DNA of 64,000 nt from Cladorhizidae sp. MBARI D1340-BT2 (taxonomy: Eukaryota > Porifera > Demospongiae > Poecilosclerida > Cladorhizidae): the NCBI GenBank assembly GCA_028752905.1, contig JAQNBH010000003.1, positions 35,678,697 to 35,742,696 of the forward strand. The letters run 5' to 3'. The notes beneath the pieces were generated by a model that was not told the origin of the DNA, made no database searches, and worked only from the letters and a program-made list of their open reading frames with translations. The position numbers and the translations under genes are program-made. Shown one piece after another: positions 21,271 to 36,100 of this stretch (its first letter is position 1; each line of letters starts with the position of its first letter).

Positions 21271-24200
21271 GATGAAGTCTACAGCATCTAGTCATTATTC
21301 CTGATGAAGGCTAGAGCACATAGACATTATTCCTGATGAAGGCTGGTGCATCTAGTCAATATTCCTGATGAAGTCTGGAGCATCTAGTCATTATTCCTGA
21401 TGAAGGCTAGAGCATTTAGTCATTATTCCTGATGAAGACTAGAACATCTAGTCATTATTCCTTCATGAAGGCTAGAGCATCTAGTCATTATTCCTGATGA
21501 AGGTCAGAGCATCTAGTCATTATTCCTGATGAAGGCTAGAACATCTAGTCATTATTCATGATAGAGGCTAGAGCATCTAGTCATTATTCCTGATGAAGGC
21601 TAGAGCATCTAGTCATTATCCAGATTAAGGCTAGAGCATCTATTCATTATTCCTCACGAAGGCTAGTCATTTTTCCTAATGAAAGCTGGAGTATCTAGTG
21701 ATTATTCCTGATGAAGGCTAGAGCATCTAGTCATTATTCCTGATGAAAACTAGAGGCAACTAATCATTATTCCTAATGAAGGCTACTAGTCATTATTGCT
21801 TAAGCATCTAGTCATTATTCCTGATGAAGGCTAATCATTATTCCTGATGAAAGATACTAGTCATTCTTCCTGATGAAGGCTAGAGAATCTAGTCATTATT
21901 CCTGATGACCAGAGAATCTAGTCATTATTCCTGATGGTCATTATTCCTGATGAAGGCTAGAGCATCTAGTCATTATTCCTGATGAAGGCTAGAGCATTTA
22001 GTCATTATTCCTGATGAAGGCTAGAACATCTAGTCATTATTCCTTCATGAAGGCTGGAGTATCTAGTCATTATTCCTGATGAAGGCTAGAGCATCTAGTC
22101 ATTATTCCTGATGAAAGCTAGAGGCATCTAATCATTATTCCTGATGAAGGCTACTAGTCATTATTGCTAGAGCATCTAGTCATTATTCCTGATGAAGGCT
22201 AGAGCACCTAATCATTATTCCTGATGAAGGCTACTAGTCATTATTCCTGATGAAGGCTAGATCATCTAGTCATTATTCCTGATGAAGGCTAGAGCATCTA
22301 GTCATTATTCCTGATGAAGGCTGGAGCATCTAGTCATTATTCCTGGTGAAGACTAGAGCATCTAGTCATTATTCCTGGTGAAGGCTAGAGCATCTAGTCA
22401 TTATTCCTGATTAAGAATAGTCATTATTCCTGATGAAGATTAGAGCACTAGTAATGATTCCTGTTCCTGATGAAGGTTACAGCATCTAGTCATTATTCCT
22501 GATGAAGACCTAGACATTATTCCTGATGAAGGCTGGTGCATCTAGTCAATATTCCTGATGAAGGCTGGAGCATCTAGTCATTATTCCTGATGAAGGCTAG
22601 AGCATCTAGTCATTATTCCTGATGACTAGAGCATCTAGTCATTATTCCTGATGAAGGCTAGAGCATCTAGTCATTATTCCTGATAGTCATTATTCCTGAT
22701 GAAGGCTGGAGCATCTAGTATTATTCCTGGTGAAGGCTAGAGCATTTAGTCATTATTCCTGATGAAGGATAGAGCATCTAGTCATTATTCCTGATGACTA
22801 GAGCATCTAGTTTATTCCTGATAGTCATTATTCCTGATGAAGGCTGGAGCATCTAGTATTATTCCTGATGAAGGCTAGAGCATCTAGTCAATATTCCTGA
22901 TGAAGGCTGGAGCATCTAGTCATTATTCCTGATGAAGGCTAGAGCATTTAGTCATTATTCCTGATGAAGACTAGAACATCTAGTCATTATTCCTTCATGA
23001 AGGCTAGAGCATCTAGTCATTATTCCTGATGAAGGTCAGAGCATCTAGTCATTATTCATGATGAAGGCTAGAGCATCTAGTCATTATTCCTGATGAAGGC
23101 TAGTCATTATTCCTGATGAAGGCTAGACATCTAGTCATTATCCAGATTAAGGCTAGAGCATCTATTCATTATTCCTGACGAAGGCTAGTCATTTTTCCTG
23201 ATGAAAGCTGGAGTATCTAGTGATTATTCCTGATGAAGGCTAGAGCATCTAGTCATTATTCCTGATGAAAGCTAGAGGCAACTAATCATTATTCCTGATG
23301 TAGGCTACTAGTCATTATTGCTTAAGCATCTAGTCATTATTCCTGATGAAGGCTAATCATTATTCCTGATGAAGGATACTAGTCATTATTCCTGATGAAG
23401 GCTAGAGCATCTAGTCATTATTCCTGATGACCAGAGAATCTAGTCATTATTCCTGATGGGCATTATTCCTGATGAAGGCTGGAGCATCTAGTCATTATTC
23501 CTGATGAAGGCTAGAGCATTTAGTCATTATTCCTGATGAAGGTTAGAACATCTAGTCATTATTCCTTCATGAAGGCTGGAGTATCTAGTCATTATTCCTG
23601 ATGAAGGCTAGAGCATCTTGTCATTATTCCTGATGAAAGCTAGAGGCATCTAATCATTATTCCTGATGAAGGCTACTAGTCATTATTGCTAGAGCATCTA
23701 GTCATTATTCCTGATGAAGGCTATAGCATCTAGTCATTATTCCGGGTGAAGACTAGAGCATCTAGTCATTATTCCTGGTGAAGGCTAGAGCATCTAGTCA
23801 TTATTCCTGATTAAGAATAGTCATTATTCCTGATGAAGACTAGAGAACTAGTAATGATTCCTGTTCCTGATAAAGGCTACAGCATCTAGTCATTATTCCT
23901 GATGAAGACCTAGACACTATTCCTGATGAAGGCTGGTGCATCTAGTCAATATTCCTGATGAAGGCTAGAGCATCTAGTCATTATTCCTGATGACTAGAGC
24001 ATCTAGTCATTATTCCTGATGAAGGCTAGAGCATCTAGTCATTATTCCTGATGATAAGAGCATCTAGTCATTATTCCTGATAGTCATTATTCCTGATGAA
24101 GGCTGGAGCATCTAGTATTATTCCTGATGAAGGCTAGAGCATTTAGTCATTATTCCTGATGAAGGCTAGAGCATCTAGTCATTATTCCTGATGACTAGAG

Positions 24201-27200
24201 CATCTAGTCATTATTCCTGATAGTCATTATTCCTGATGAAGGCTGGAGCATCTAGTATTATTCCTGATGAAGGCTAGAGCATCTAGTCATTATTCCTTGA
24301 TGAATGCTAGAGCATCTAGTCATTATTCCTGATGAAGGTCAGAGCATCTAGTCATTATTCCTGATGAAGGCTAGAGCATCTAGTCATTATTCCTGATGAA
24401 GGCTAGAGCATCTAGTCATTATTCCTGATGAAGGCTAGAGCATCTAGTCATTATTCATGATGAAGGCTGGAGTATCTAGTCATTATTCCTAATGAAGGCT
24501 ACTAGTCATTATTCCTGATGAAGGCTAGAGCATCTAGTCATTATTCCTGATGAAAGCTAGAACATCTAATCTTTATTCCTGATGAAGGCTACTAGTCATT
24601 ATTCCTGATGAAGGCTAGAGCGTCTAGTCATTATTCCTGATGAAGGCTAGAGCATCTAATCATTATTCCTGATGAAGGCTACTAGTCATTATTCCTGATG
24701 AAGGCTAGAGCGTCTAGTCATTATTCCTGATGAAGGCTAGAGCATCTAGTCATTATTCCTGATGAAGGCTAGAGCATCTAGTCATTATTCCTTCATTAAG
24801 GCTAGAGCATCTAGTCATTATTCCTGATGAAGGTCAGAGCATCAAGTCATTATTCCTGATGAAGGCTAGAGCATCTAGTCATTATTCCTGATGAAGGCTA
24901 GATCATCTAGTCATTATTCCTGATGAAGGCTAGAGCATCTAGTCATTATTCCTGATGAAGGCTATAGCATCTAGTCATTATTCCTGGTGAAGACTAGAGC
25001 ATCTAGTCATTATTCCTGGTGAAGGCTAGAGCATCTAGTCATTATTCCTGATTAAGAATAGTCATTATTCCTGATGAAGACTAGAGCACTAGTAATGATT
25101 CCTGTTCCTGATGAAGGCTACAGCATCTAGTCATTATTCCTGATGAAGACCTAGACATTATTCCTGATGAAGGCTGGTGCATCTAGTCAATATTCCTGAT
25201 GAAGGCTGGAGCATCTAGTCATTATTCCTGATGAAGGCTAGAGCATCTAGTCATTATTCCTGATGACTAGAGCATCTAGTCATTATTCCTGATAGTCATT
25301 ATTCCTGATGAAGGCTGGAGCATCTAGTATTATTCCTGATGAAGGCTAGAGCATTTAGTCATTATTCCTGATGAAGGCTAGAGCATCTAGTCATTATTCC
25401 TAATGACTAGAGCATCTAGTCATTATTCCTGATAGTCATTATTCCTGATGAAGGCTGGAGCATCTAGTATTATTCCTGATGAAGGCTAGAGCATCTAGTC
25501 ATTATTCCTTGATGAATGCTAGAGCATCTAGTCATTATTCCTGATGAAGGTCAGAGCATCTAGTCATTATTCCTGATGAAGGCTAGAGCATCTAGTCATT
25601 ATTCCTGATGAAGGCTAGAGCATCTAGTATTATTCCTGATGAAGGATAGAGCATCTAGTCATTATTCATGATGAAGGCTGGAGTATCTAGTCATTATTCC
25701 TAATGAAGGCTACTAGTCATTATTCCTGATGAAGGCTAGAGCATCTAGTCATTATTCCTGATGAAAGCTAGAACATCTAATCTTTATTCCTGATGAAGGC
25801 TACTAGTCATTATTCCTGATGAAGGCTAGAGCGTCTAGTCATTATTCCTGATGAAGGCTAGAGCATCTAATCATTATTCCTGATGAAGGCTACTAGTCAT
25901 TATTCCTGATGAAGGCTAGAGCGTCTAGTCATTATTCCTGATGAAGGCTAGAGCATCTAGTCATTATTCCTGATGAAGGCTAGAGCATCTAGTCATTATT
26001 CCTTCATTAAGGCTAGAGCATCTAGTCATTATTCCTGATGAAGGTCAGAGCATCAAGTCATTATTCCTGATGAAGGCTAGAGCATCTAGTCATTATTCCT
26101 GATGAAGGCTAGAGCATCTAGTCATTATTCCTGATGAAGGCTAGAGCATCTAATCAATATTCCTGATGAAGAATAGTCATTATTCCTGATGAAGGTTAGA
26201 GCATCTAGTAATGATTCCTGTTCCTGATGAAGTCTACAGCATCTAGTCATTATTCCTGATGAAGGCTAGAGCACATAGACATTATTCCTGATGAAGGCTG
26301 GTGCATCTAGTCAATATTCCTGATGAAGGCTGGAGCATCTAGTCATTATTCCTGATGAAGGCTAGAGGATTTAGTCATTATTCCTGATGAAGACTAGAAC
26401 ATCTAGTCATTATTCCTTCATGAAGGCTAGAGCATCTAGTCATTATTCCTGATGAAGGTCAGAGCATCTAGTCATTATTCCTGATGAAGGCTAGAGCATC
26501 TAGTCATTATTCATGATGAAGGCTAGAGCATCTAGTCATTATTCCTGATGAAGGCCAGTCATTATTCCTGATGAAGGCTAGAGCATCTAGTCATTATCCA
26601 GATTAAGGCTAGAGCATCTATTCATTATTCCTGATGAAGGCTAGTCATTTTTCCTGATGAAAGCTGGAGTATCTAGTGATTATTCCTGATGAAGGCTAGA
26701 GCATCTAGTCATTATTCCTGATGAAAGCTAGAAGCAACTAATCATTATTCCTGATGAAGGCTACTAGTCATTATTGCTTAAGCATCTAGTCATTATTCCT
26801 GATGAAGGCTAATCATTATTCCTGATGAAGGATACTAGTCATTATTCCTGATGAAGGCTAGAGCATCTAGTCATTATTCCTGATGACCAGAGAATCTAGT
26901 CATTATTCCTGATGGGCATTATTCCTGATGAAGGCTGGAGCATCTAGTCATTATTCCTGATGAAGGCTAGAGCATTTAGTCATTATTCCTGATGAAGGCT
27001 AGAACATCTAGTCATTATTCCTTCATGAAGGCTGGAGTATCTAGTCATTATTCCTGATGAAGGCTAGAGCATCTAGTCATTATTCCTGATGAAAGCTAGA
27101 GGCATCTAATCATTATTCCTGATGAAGGCTACTAGTCATTATTGCTATATAGAGCATCTAGTCATTATTCCTGATGAAGGCTAGAGCACCTAATCATTAT

Positions 27201-30114
27201 TCCTGATGAAGGCTACTAGTCATTATTCCTGATGAAGGCTAGATCATCTAGTCATTATTCCTGATGAAGGCTAGAGCATCTAGTCATTATTCCTGATGAA
27301 GGCTATAGCATCTAGTCATTATTCCTGGTGAAGACTAGAGCATCTAGTCATTATTCCTGGTGAAGGCTAGAGCATCTAGTCATTATTCCTGATTAAGAAT
27401 AGTCATTATTCCTGATGAAGACTAGAGCACTAGTAATGATTCCTGTTCCTGATGAAGGCTACAGCATCTAGTCATTATTCCTGATGAAGACCTAGACATT
27501 ATTCCTGATGAAGGCTGGTGCATCTAGTCAATATTCCTGATGAAGGCTGGAGCATCTAGTCATTATTCCTGATGAAGGCTAGAGCATCTAGTCATTATTC
27601 CTGATGACTAGAGCATCTAGTCATTATTCCTGATGAAGGCTAGAGCATCTAGTCATTACTCCTGATAGTCATTATTCCTGATGAAGGCTGGAGCATCTAG
27701 TATTATTCCTGATGAAGGCTAGAGCATTTAGTCATTATTCCTGATGAAGGCTAGAGCATCTAGTCATTATTCCTGATAGTCATTATTCCTGATGAAGGCT
27801 GGAGCATCTAGTATTATTCCTGATGAAGGCTAGAGCATCTAGTCATTATTCCTTGATGAATGCTAGAGCATCTAGTCATTATTCCTGATGAAGGTCAGAG
27901 CATCTAGTCATTATTCCTGATGAAGGCTAGAGCATCTAGTCATTATTCCTGATGAAGGCTAGAGCATCTAGTCATTATTCCTGATGAAGGCTAGAGCATC
28001 TAGTCATTATTCATGATGAAGGCTGGAATATCTAGTCATTATTCCTAATGAAGGCTACTAGTCATTATTCCTGATGAAGGCTAGAGCATCTAGTCATTAT
28101 TCCTGATGAAAGCTAGAACATCTAATCTTTATTCCTGATGAAGGCTACTAGTCATTATTCCTGATGAAGGCTAGAGCGTCTAGTCATTATTCCTGATGAA
28201 GGCTAGAGCATCTAATCATTATTCCTGATGAAGGCTACTAGTCATTATTCCTGATGAAGGCTAGAGCGTCTAGTCATTATTCCTGATGAAGGCTAGAGTA
28301 TCTAGTCATTATTCCTGATGAAGGCTAGAGCATCTAGTCATTATTCCTTCATTAAGGCTAGAGCATCTAGTCATTATTCCTGATGAAGGTCAGAGCATCA
28401 AGTCATTATTCCTGATGAAGGCTAGAGCATCTAGTCATTATTCCTTGATGAATGCTAGAGCATCTAGTCATTATTCCTGATGAAGGTCAGAGCATCTAGT
28501 CATTATTCCTGATGAAGGCTAGAGCATCTAGTCATTATTCCTGATGAAGGCTAGAGCATCTAGTCATTATTCCTGATGAAGGCTAGAGCATCTAGTCATT
28601 ATTCATGATGAAGGCTGGAGTATCTAGTCATTATTCCTAATGAAGGCTACTAGTCATTATTCCTGATGAAGGCTAGAGCATCTAGTCATTATTCCTGATG
28701 AAAGCTAGAACATCTAATCTTTATTCCTGATGAAGGCTACTAGTCATTATTCCTGATGAAGGCTAGAGCGTCTAGTCATTATTCCTGATGAAGGCTAGAG
28801 CATCTAATCATTATTCCTGATGAAGGCTACTAGTCATTATTCCTGATGAAGGCTAGAGCGTCTAGTCATTATTCCTGATGAAGGCTAGAGCATCTAGTCA
28901 TTATTCCTGATGAAGGCTAGAGCATCTAGTCATTATTCCTTCATTAAGGCTAGAGCATCTAGTCATTATTCCTGATGAAGGTCAGAGCATCAAGTCATTA
29001 TTCCTGATGAAGGCTAGAGCATCTAGTCATTATTCCTGATGAAGGCTAGATCATCTAGTCATTATTCCTGATGAAGGCTAGAGCATCTAGTCATTATTCC
29101 TGATGAAGGCTATAGCATCTAGTCATTATTCCTGGTGAAGACTAGAGCATCTAGTCATTATTCCTGGTGAAGGCTAGAGCATCTAGTCATTATTCCTGAT
29201 TAAGAATAGTCATTATTCCTGATGAAGACTAGAGCACTAGTAATGATTCCTGTTCCTGATGAAGGCTACAGCATCTAGTCATTATTCCTGATGAAGACCT
29301 AGACATTATTCCTGATGAAGGCTGGTGCATCTAGTCAATATTCCTGATGAAGGCTGGAGCAGCTAGTCATTATTCCTGATGAAGGCTAGAGCATCTAGTC
29401 ATTATTCCTGATGACTAGAGCATCTAGTCATTATTCCTGATAGTCATTATTCCTGATGAAGGCTGGAGCATCTAGTATTATTCCTGATGAAGGCTAGAGC
29501 ATTTAGTCATTATTCCTGATGAAGGCTAGAGCATCTAGTCATTATTCCTAATGACTAGAGCATCTAGTCATTATTCCTGATAGTCATTATTCCTGATGAA
29601 GGCTGGAGCATCTAGTATTATTCCTGATGAAGGCTAGAGCATCTAGTCATTATTCCTTGATGAATGCTAGAGCATCTAGTCATTATTCCTGATGAAGGTC
29701 AGAGCATCTAGTCATTATTCCTGATGAAGGCTAGAGCATCTAGTCATTATTCCTGATGAAGGCTAGAGCATCTAGTCATTATTCCTGATGAAGGATAGAG
29801 CATCTAGTCATTATTCATGATGAAGGCTGGAGTATCTAGTCATTATTCATTATTCCTAATGAAGGCTACTAGTCATTATTCCTGATGAAGGCTAGAGCAT
29901 CTAGTCATTATTCCTGATGAAAGCTAGAACATCTAATCTTTATTCCTGATGAAGGCTACTAGTCATTATTCCTGATGAAGGCTAGAGCGTCTAGTCATTA
30001 TTCCTGATGAAGGCTAGAGCATCTAATCATTATTCCTGATGAAGGCTACTAGTCATTATTCCTGATGAAGGCTAGAGTGTCTAGTCATTATTCCTGATGA
30101 AGGCTAGAGCACCT
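21271..30114 (+). repeat. Higher-order domain with 4-5 kb units (copy A)
   Basis: One unit spans 21,271-26,225 (4,955 bp) and a second, incomplete one runs from 26,226 to the end of copy A. Landmarks are GATGAAGACCTAGACA, GCACTAGTAATGATTCC, GATGGGCATTATTCC and TTGATGAATGC. The same block is found at 49,466-58,202 at offsets of 28,195 rising to 28,227, then falling to 28,087. Confidence 0.8.
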
Positions 30115-33100
30115 ATTCATTATTCCTGATGAAAGCTAGAGCATCTAATCATTATTCCTGATGAAGGCTACTAGTCATTATTCCTGATGAAGGCTAGAGC
30201 GTCTAGTCATTATATTCCTGATGAAGGCTAGAGCATCTAATCATTATTCCTGATGAAGGCTACTAGTCATTATTCCTGATGAAGGCTAGAGTATCTAGTC
30301 ATTATTCCTGATGAAGGCTAGAGCATCTAGTCATTATTCCTGATGAAGGCTAGAGCATCTAGTCATTATTCCTGATGAAGACTAGAGCTTCTAGTCATTA
30401 TTCCTGATGAAGGCTAGAGCATCTAGTCATCATTCCTAGTGAAGGCTAGAGCATCTAGTCATTATTCCTGGTGAAGGCTAGAGCATCTAGTCATGATTCT
30501 TGTTTCTGATGAAAGCTACAGCATCTAGTCATTATTCCTGATGAAGGCTAGAGTACCTAGACATTATTCCTGATGAAGGCTGGAGCATCTAGTCAATATT
30601 CCTGATGAAGGCTGGAGCATCTAGTCATTATTCCTGATGAAGGCTAGAGCATCTAGTCATTATTCCTGATGAAGCCCAGAGCATCTAGTCATTATTCCTG
30701 ATGAAGGCTAGAGCATCTAGTCATTATTACTGATGAAGGCTAGAGCATCTACCTGATGAAGGCTATCATTATTCCTGATGAAGGCTAGAGCATCTAGTCA
30801 ATATTCCTGATGAAGGCTAGAGCATCTAGTCATTATTCCTGTGAAGGCTAGAGCATCTAGTCATTATTCCTGATGAAGGCTACAGCATCTAGTCGTTATT
30901 CCTGATGAAGGCTGCAGCATCTATATAGTCATTATTCCTGATGAAGGCTAGAGAAGTATCCGTGATGAAGGCTAGAGCACCTAGTCATTATTCCTGATGA
31001 ACGCTAGAGCATCTAGTCATTATATTCCTGATGAAGGCTAGAGCACCTAGTCATTATTCCTGATGAAGGCTGGAGTATCAATCAATATTCCTGATGAAGG
31101 CTAGAACATCTAGTCATTATTCCTGAAGGCTGGAGCATCTAGTCATTATTCCTGATGAAGGCTAGAGCATTTAGTCATTATTCCTGATGAAGGCTAGAAC
31201 ATCTAGTCATTATTCCTTCATGAAGGCTAGAGCATCTAGTCATTATTCCTGATGAAGGTCAGAGCATCTAGTCATTATTCCTGATGAAGGCTAGAGCATC
31301 TAGTCATTATTCCTGATGAAGGCTAGAGCATCTAGTCATTATTCCTGATGAAGGCTAGTCATTATTCCTGTTGAAGGCTGGAGTATCTAGTCATTATTCC
31401 TGATGAAGGCTGGAGTATCTAGCCTGATGAAGGCTAGAGCATCTAGTCATTATTCTTGATGAAAGCTAGAGGCATCTAATCATTATTCCTGATGAAGGCT
31501 ACTAGTCATTATTGCTAGAGCATCTAGTCATTATTCCTGATGAAGGCTAGAGCATCTAATCATTATTCCTGATGAAGGCTACTAGTCATTATTCCTGATG
31601 AAGGCTACTAGTCATTATTCCTGATGAAGGCTAGAGCATCTAGTCATTATTCCTGATGAAGGCTAGAGCATCTAGTCATTAAGGCTAGAGCATCAAGTCA
31701 TTATTCCTGATGAAGGCTAGAGCATTTAGCCATTATTCCTGATGAAGGCTAGAGCATCTAGTCATTATTCTTGGTGAAGGCTAGAGCATCTAGTCGTTAT
31801 TCCTGGTGAAGGCTAGAGCATCTAGTCATTATTCCTGATGAAGAATAGTCATTATTCCTGATGAAGGCTAGAGCATCTAGTCATGATTCCTGTTCCTTAT
31901 GAAGGCTACAGCATCCAGTCATTATACCTGATGAAGGCTAGAGCACCTAGACATTATTCCTGATGAAAGCTGGAGCATCTAGTCAATATTCCGGATGAAG
32001 GCTGGAGCATCTAGTCATTATTCCTGATGAAGGCTAGAGCATCTAGTCATTATTCCTGATGACTAGAGCATCTAGTCATTATTCCTGATAGTCATTATTC
32101 CTGATGAAGGCTGGAGCAACTAGTATTATTCCTGATGAAGGCTAGAGCATTTAGTCATTATTCCTGATGAAGGCTAGAGCATCTAGTCATTATTCCTGAT
32201 GAAGGTCAGAGCATCTAGTCATTATTCCTGATGAAGGCTAGAGCATCTAGTCATTATTCCTGATGAAGGCTAGATCATCTAGTCATTATTCCTGATGAAG
32301 GCTAGAGCATCTAGTCATTATTCCTGATGAAGGCTGGTCATAATGAAGGCTACTAGTCATTATTCCTGATGAAGGCTAGAGCATCTAGTCATTATTCCTG
32401 ATGAAAGCTAGAGCATCTAATCATTATTCCTGATGAAGGCTACTAGTCATTATTCCTGATGAAGGCTAGAGCGTCTAGTCATTATATTCCTGATGAAGGC
32501 TAGAGCATCTAATCATTATTCCTGATGAAGGCTACTAGTCATTATTCCTGATGAAGGCTAGAGCATCTAGTCATTATTCCTGATGAAGGCTAGAGCATCT
32601 AGTCATTATTCCTGATGAAGGCTAGAGCATCTAGTCATTATTCCTGATGAAGACTAGAGCATCTAGTCATTATTCCTGATGAAGGCTAGAGCATCTAGTC
32701 ATTATTCCTGGTGAAGGCTAGAGCATCTAGTCATGATTCTTGTTTCTGATGAAGGCTACAGCATCTAGTCATTATTCCTGATGAAGGCTAGAGTACCTAG
32801 ACATTATTCCTGATGATGGCTGGAGCATCTAGTCAATATTCCTGATGAATGCTGGAGCATCTAGTCATTATTCCTGATGAAGGCTAGAGCATCTAGTCAT
32901 TATTCCTGATGACTAGAGCATATAGTCATTATTCCTGATAGTCATTCCTGATGAAGGCTGGAGAATCTAGTATTATTCCTGATGAAGGCTAGAGCATCTA
33001 ATCATTATTCCTGATGAAGGCTACTAGTCATTATTCCTGATGAAGGCTACTAGTCATTATTCCTGATGAAGGCTACTAGTCATTAGTCCTGATGAAGGCT

Positions 33101-36100
33101 AGAGCATCTAGTCATCATTCCTGATGAAGGCTAGAGCATCTAGTCATTATTCCTGATGAAGGCTAGAGAATTTAGTCATTATTCCTGATGAAGAATAGTC
33201 ATTATTCATGGAGCATCTAGTCATGATTCCTGTTCCTGATGAAGGCTACAGCATCTAGTCATTATACCTGATGAAGGCTAGAGCACCTAGATATTATTCC
33301 TGATGAAGGCTGGAGCATCTAGTCAATATTCCTGATGAAGGCTAGAGCATCTAGTCATTATTCCTGATGACTAGAGCATCTAGTCATTATTCCTGATAGT
33401 CATTATTCCTGATGAAGGCTGGAGCATCTGGTATTATTCCTGATGAAGGCTAGAGCATTTAGTCATTATTCCTGATGAAGGCTAGAGCATATAGTCATTA
33501 TTCCTAGATGAAGGCTAGAGCATCTAGTCATTATTCCTGATGAAGGCTAGAGCATCTAGTCATTATTCCTGATGAAGGCTAGAGCATCTAATCATTATTC
33601 CTGATGAAGGCTAGAGCATCTAGTCATTATTCCTGATGAAGGCTAGAGCATCTAGTCATTATTCTGATGAAGGCTGGAGTATCTAGTCATTATTCCTAAT
33701 GAAGGCTACTAGTCATTATTCCTGATGAAGGCTAGAGCATCTAGTCATTATTCCTGATGAAAGCTAGAGCATCTAATCATTATTCCTGATGAAGGCTAGA
33801 GCGTCTAGTCATTATTCCTGATGAAGGCTAGAGAATCTAATCATTATTCCTGATGAAGGCTACTAGCTGATAAAGGCTAGAGCATCTAGTCATTATTCCT
33901 GATGAAGGCTAGAGCATCTAGTCATTATTCATGATGAAGGCTAGAGCATCTAGTTATTATTCCTGATGAAGGCTAGAGCATCTAGTCATTATTCCTGCTG
34001 AAGGCTAGAGCATCTAGTCAATATTCCTGGTGAAGGCTAGAGCATCTAATCATGATTCTTGTTCCTGATGAAGGCTACAGTATCTAGTCATTATTCCTGA
34101 TGAAGGCTAGAGCACCTAGACATTATTCCTGATGAAGGCTGGAGCAACTAGTCAATATTCCTGATGAAGGCTGGAGCATCTAGTCATTATTCCTGATGAA
34201 GGCTAGAGCATCTAGTCATTATTCCTGATGACTAGAGCATATAGTCATTATTCCTGATAGTCATTATTCCTGATGAAGGCTGGAGAATCTAGTATTATTC
34301 CTGATGAAGGCTAGAGCATTTAGTCATTATTCCTGATGAAGGCTAGAACATCTAGTCATTATTCCTTGATGAAGGCTAGAGCATCTAGTCATTATTCCTG
34401 ATGAAGGTCAGAGCATCTAGTCATTATTCCTGATGAAGGCTAGAGCATCTAGTCATTATTCCTGATGAAGGCTAGAGCATCTAGTCATTATTCCTGATGA
34501 AGGATAGAGCATCTAGTCATTATTCATGATGAAGGCTGGAGTATCTAGTCATTATTCCTAATGAAGGCTACTAGTCATTATTCCTGATGAAGGCCAGAGC
34601 ATCTAGTCATTATTCCTGATGAAGGCTACTAGTCATTATTCCTGATGAAGGCTAGAGCATCTAGTCATTATTCCTGATGAAGGCTAGAGCATTTAGTCAT
34701 TATTCCTGATGAAGGCTAGAGCATCTAGTCATTATTCCTGGTGAAGGCTAGAGCATCTAGTCATTATTCCTGATGAAGAATAGTCATTATTCCTGATGAA
34801 GGCTAGAGCATCTAGTCATGATTCCTGTTCCTGATTAAGGCTACAGCATCTAGTCATGATTGCTGTTCCTGATGAAGGCTACAGCATCTAGTCATTATTA
34901 CTGATGAAGGCTAGAGCACCTAGACATTATTCCTGATGAAGGCAGGAGCATCTAGTCAATAATCCTGATGAAGGCTGGAGCATCTAGTCATTATTCCTGA
35001 TGAAGGCTAGAGCATCTAGTCATTATTCCTGATAACTAGAGCATCTAGTCATTATTCCTGATAGTCATTATTCCTGATGAAGGCTGGAGCATCTAGTATT
35101 ATTCCTGATGAAGGCTAGAGCATTTAGTCATTATTCCGGATGAAGGCTAGGGCATCTAGTCATTATTCCTTGATGAAGGCTAGAGCATCTAGTCATTATT
35201 CCTGATGATTGAAGTCAGAGCATCTAGTCATTATTCCTGATGAAGGCTAGAGCATCTAGTCATTATTCCTGATGAAGGCTAGAGCATCTTGTCATTATTC
35301 CTGATGAAGGCTATAGCATCTAGTCATTATTCCTGATGAAGGCTGGAGTATCTAGTCATTATTCCTAATGAAGGCTACTAGTCATTATTCCTAATGAAGG
35401 CTAGAGCATTTAGTGCATTATTCCTGATGAAGGCTAGAGCATCTAGTCATTATTCCTGGTGAAGGCTAGAGCATCTAGTCATTATTCCTGATGAAGAATA
35501 GTCATTATTCCTGATGAAGGCTAGAGCATCTAGTCATGATTCCTGTTCCTTATGAAGGCTACAGCATCTAGTAATTATACCTGATGAAGGCTAGAGCACC
35601 TAGACATTATTCCTGATGAAGGCTGGAGCATCTAGTCAATATTCCCGATGAAGGCTGGAGCATCTAGTCATTATTCCTGATGAAGGCTAGAGCATCTAGT
35701 CATTATTCCGGATGACTAGAGCATCTAGTCATTATTCCTGATAGTCATTATTCCTGATGAAGGCTGGAGCATCTAGTATAATTCCTGATGAAGGCTAGAG
35801 CATTTAGTCATTATTCCTTATGAAGGCTAGAGCATCTAGTCATTATTCCTGATGAAGGTCAGAGCATCTAGTCATTATTCCTGATGAAGGCTAGAGCATC
35901 TAGTCATTATTCCTGATGAAGGCTAGAGCATCTCGTCATTATTCCTGATGAAAGCTAGAGCATCTAGTCATTATTCCTGATGAAGGCTGGTCATAATGAA
36001 GGCTACTAGTCATTATTCCTGATGAAGGCTAGAGCATCTAGTCATTATTCCTGATGAAAGCTAGAGCATCTAATCAATATTCCTGATGAAGGCTACTAGT

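Larger units (their letters stand above)
7560..30114 (+). repeat. Giant tandem duplication, copy A (about 22.56 kb)
   Basis: From about 7560 the sequence is repeated from about 30120 at an offset of exactly 22,560 for the first 540 bases, with no difference seen. Collinearity is then followed with small offset changes: 22,516 (from 8235), 22,593-22,595 (10,831 to about 16,970), and beyond that through copy B's own insertions. Shared private variants include GCATCCAGTC (9395/31911), CATTAGTCC (10565/33081), GCATCTGGTA (10831/33424), GATTGCTGTTCC (12265/34858) and GATGACTATAGC (13907/36501). Copy A ends where copy B begins, so the two are head-to-tail. Confidence 0.88.
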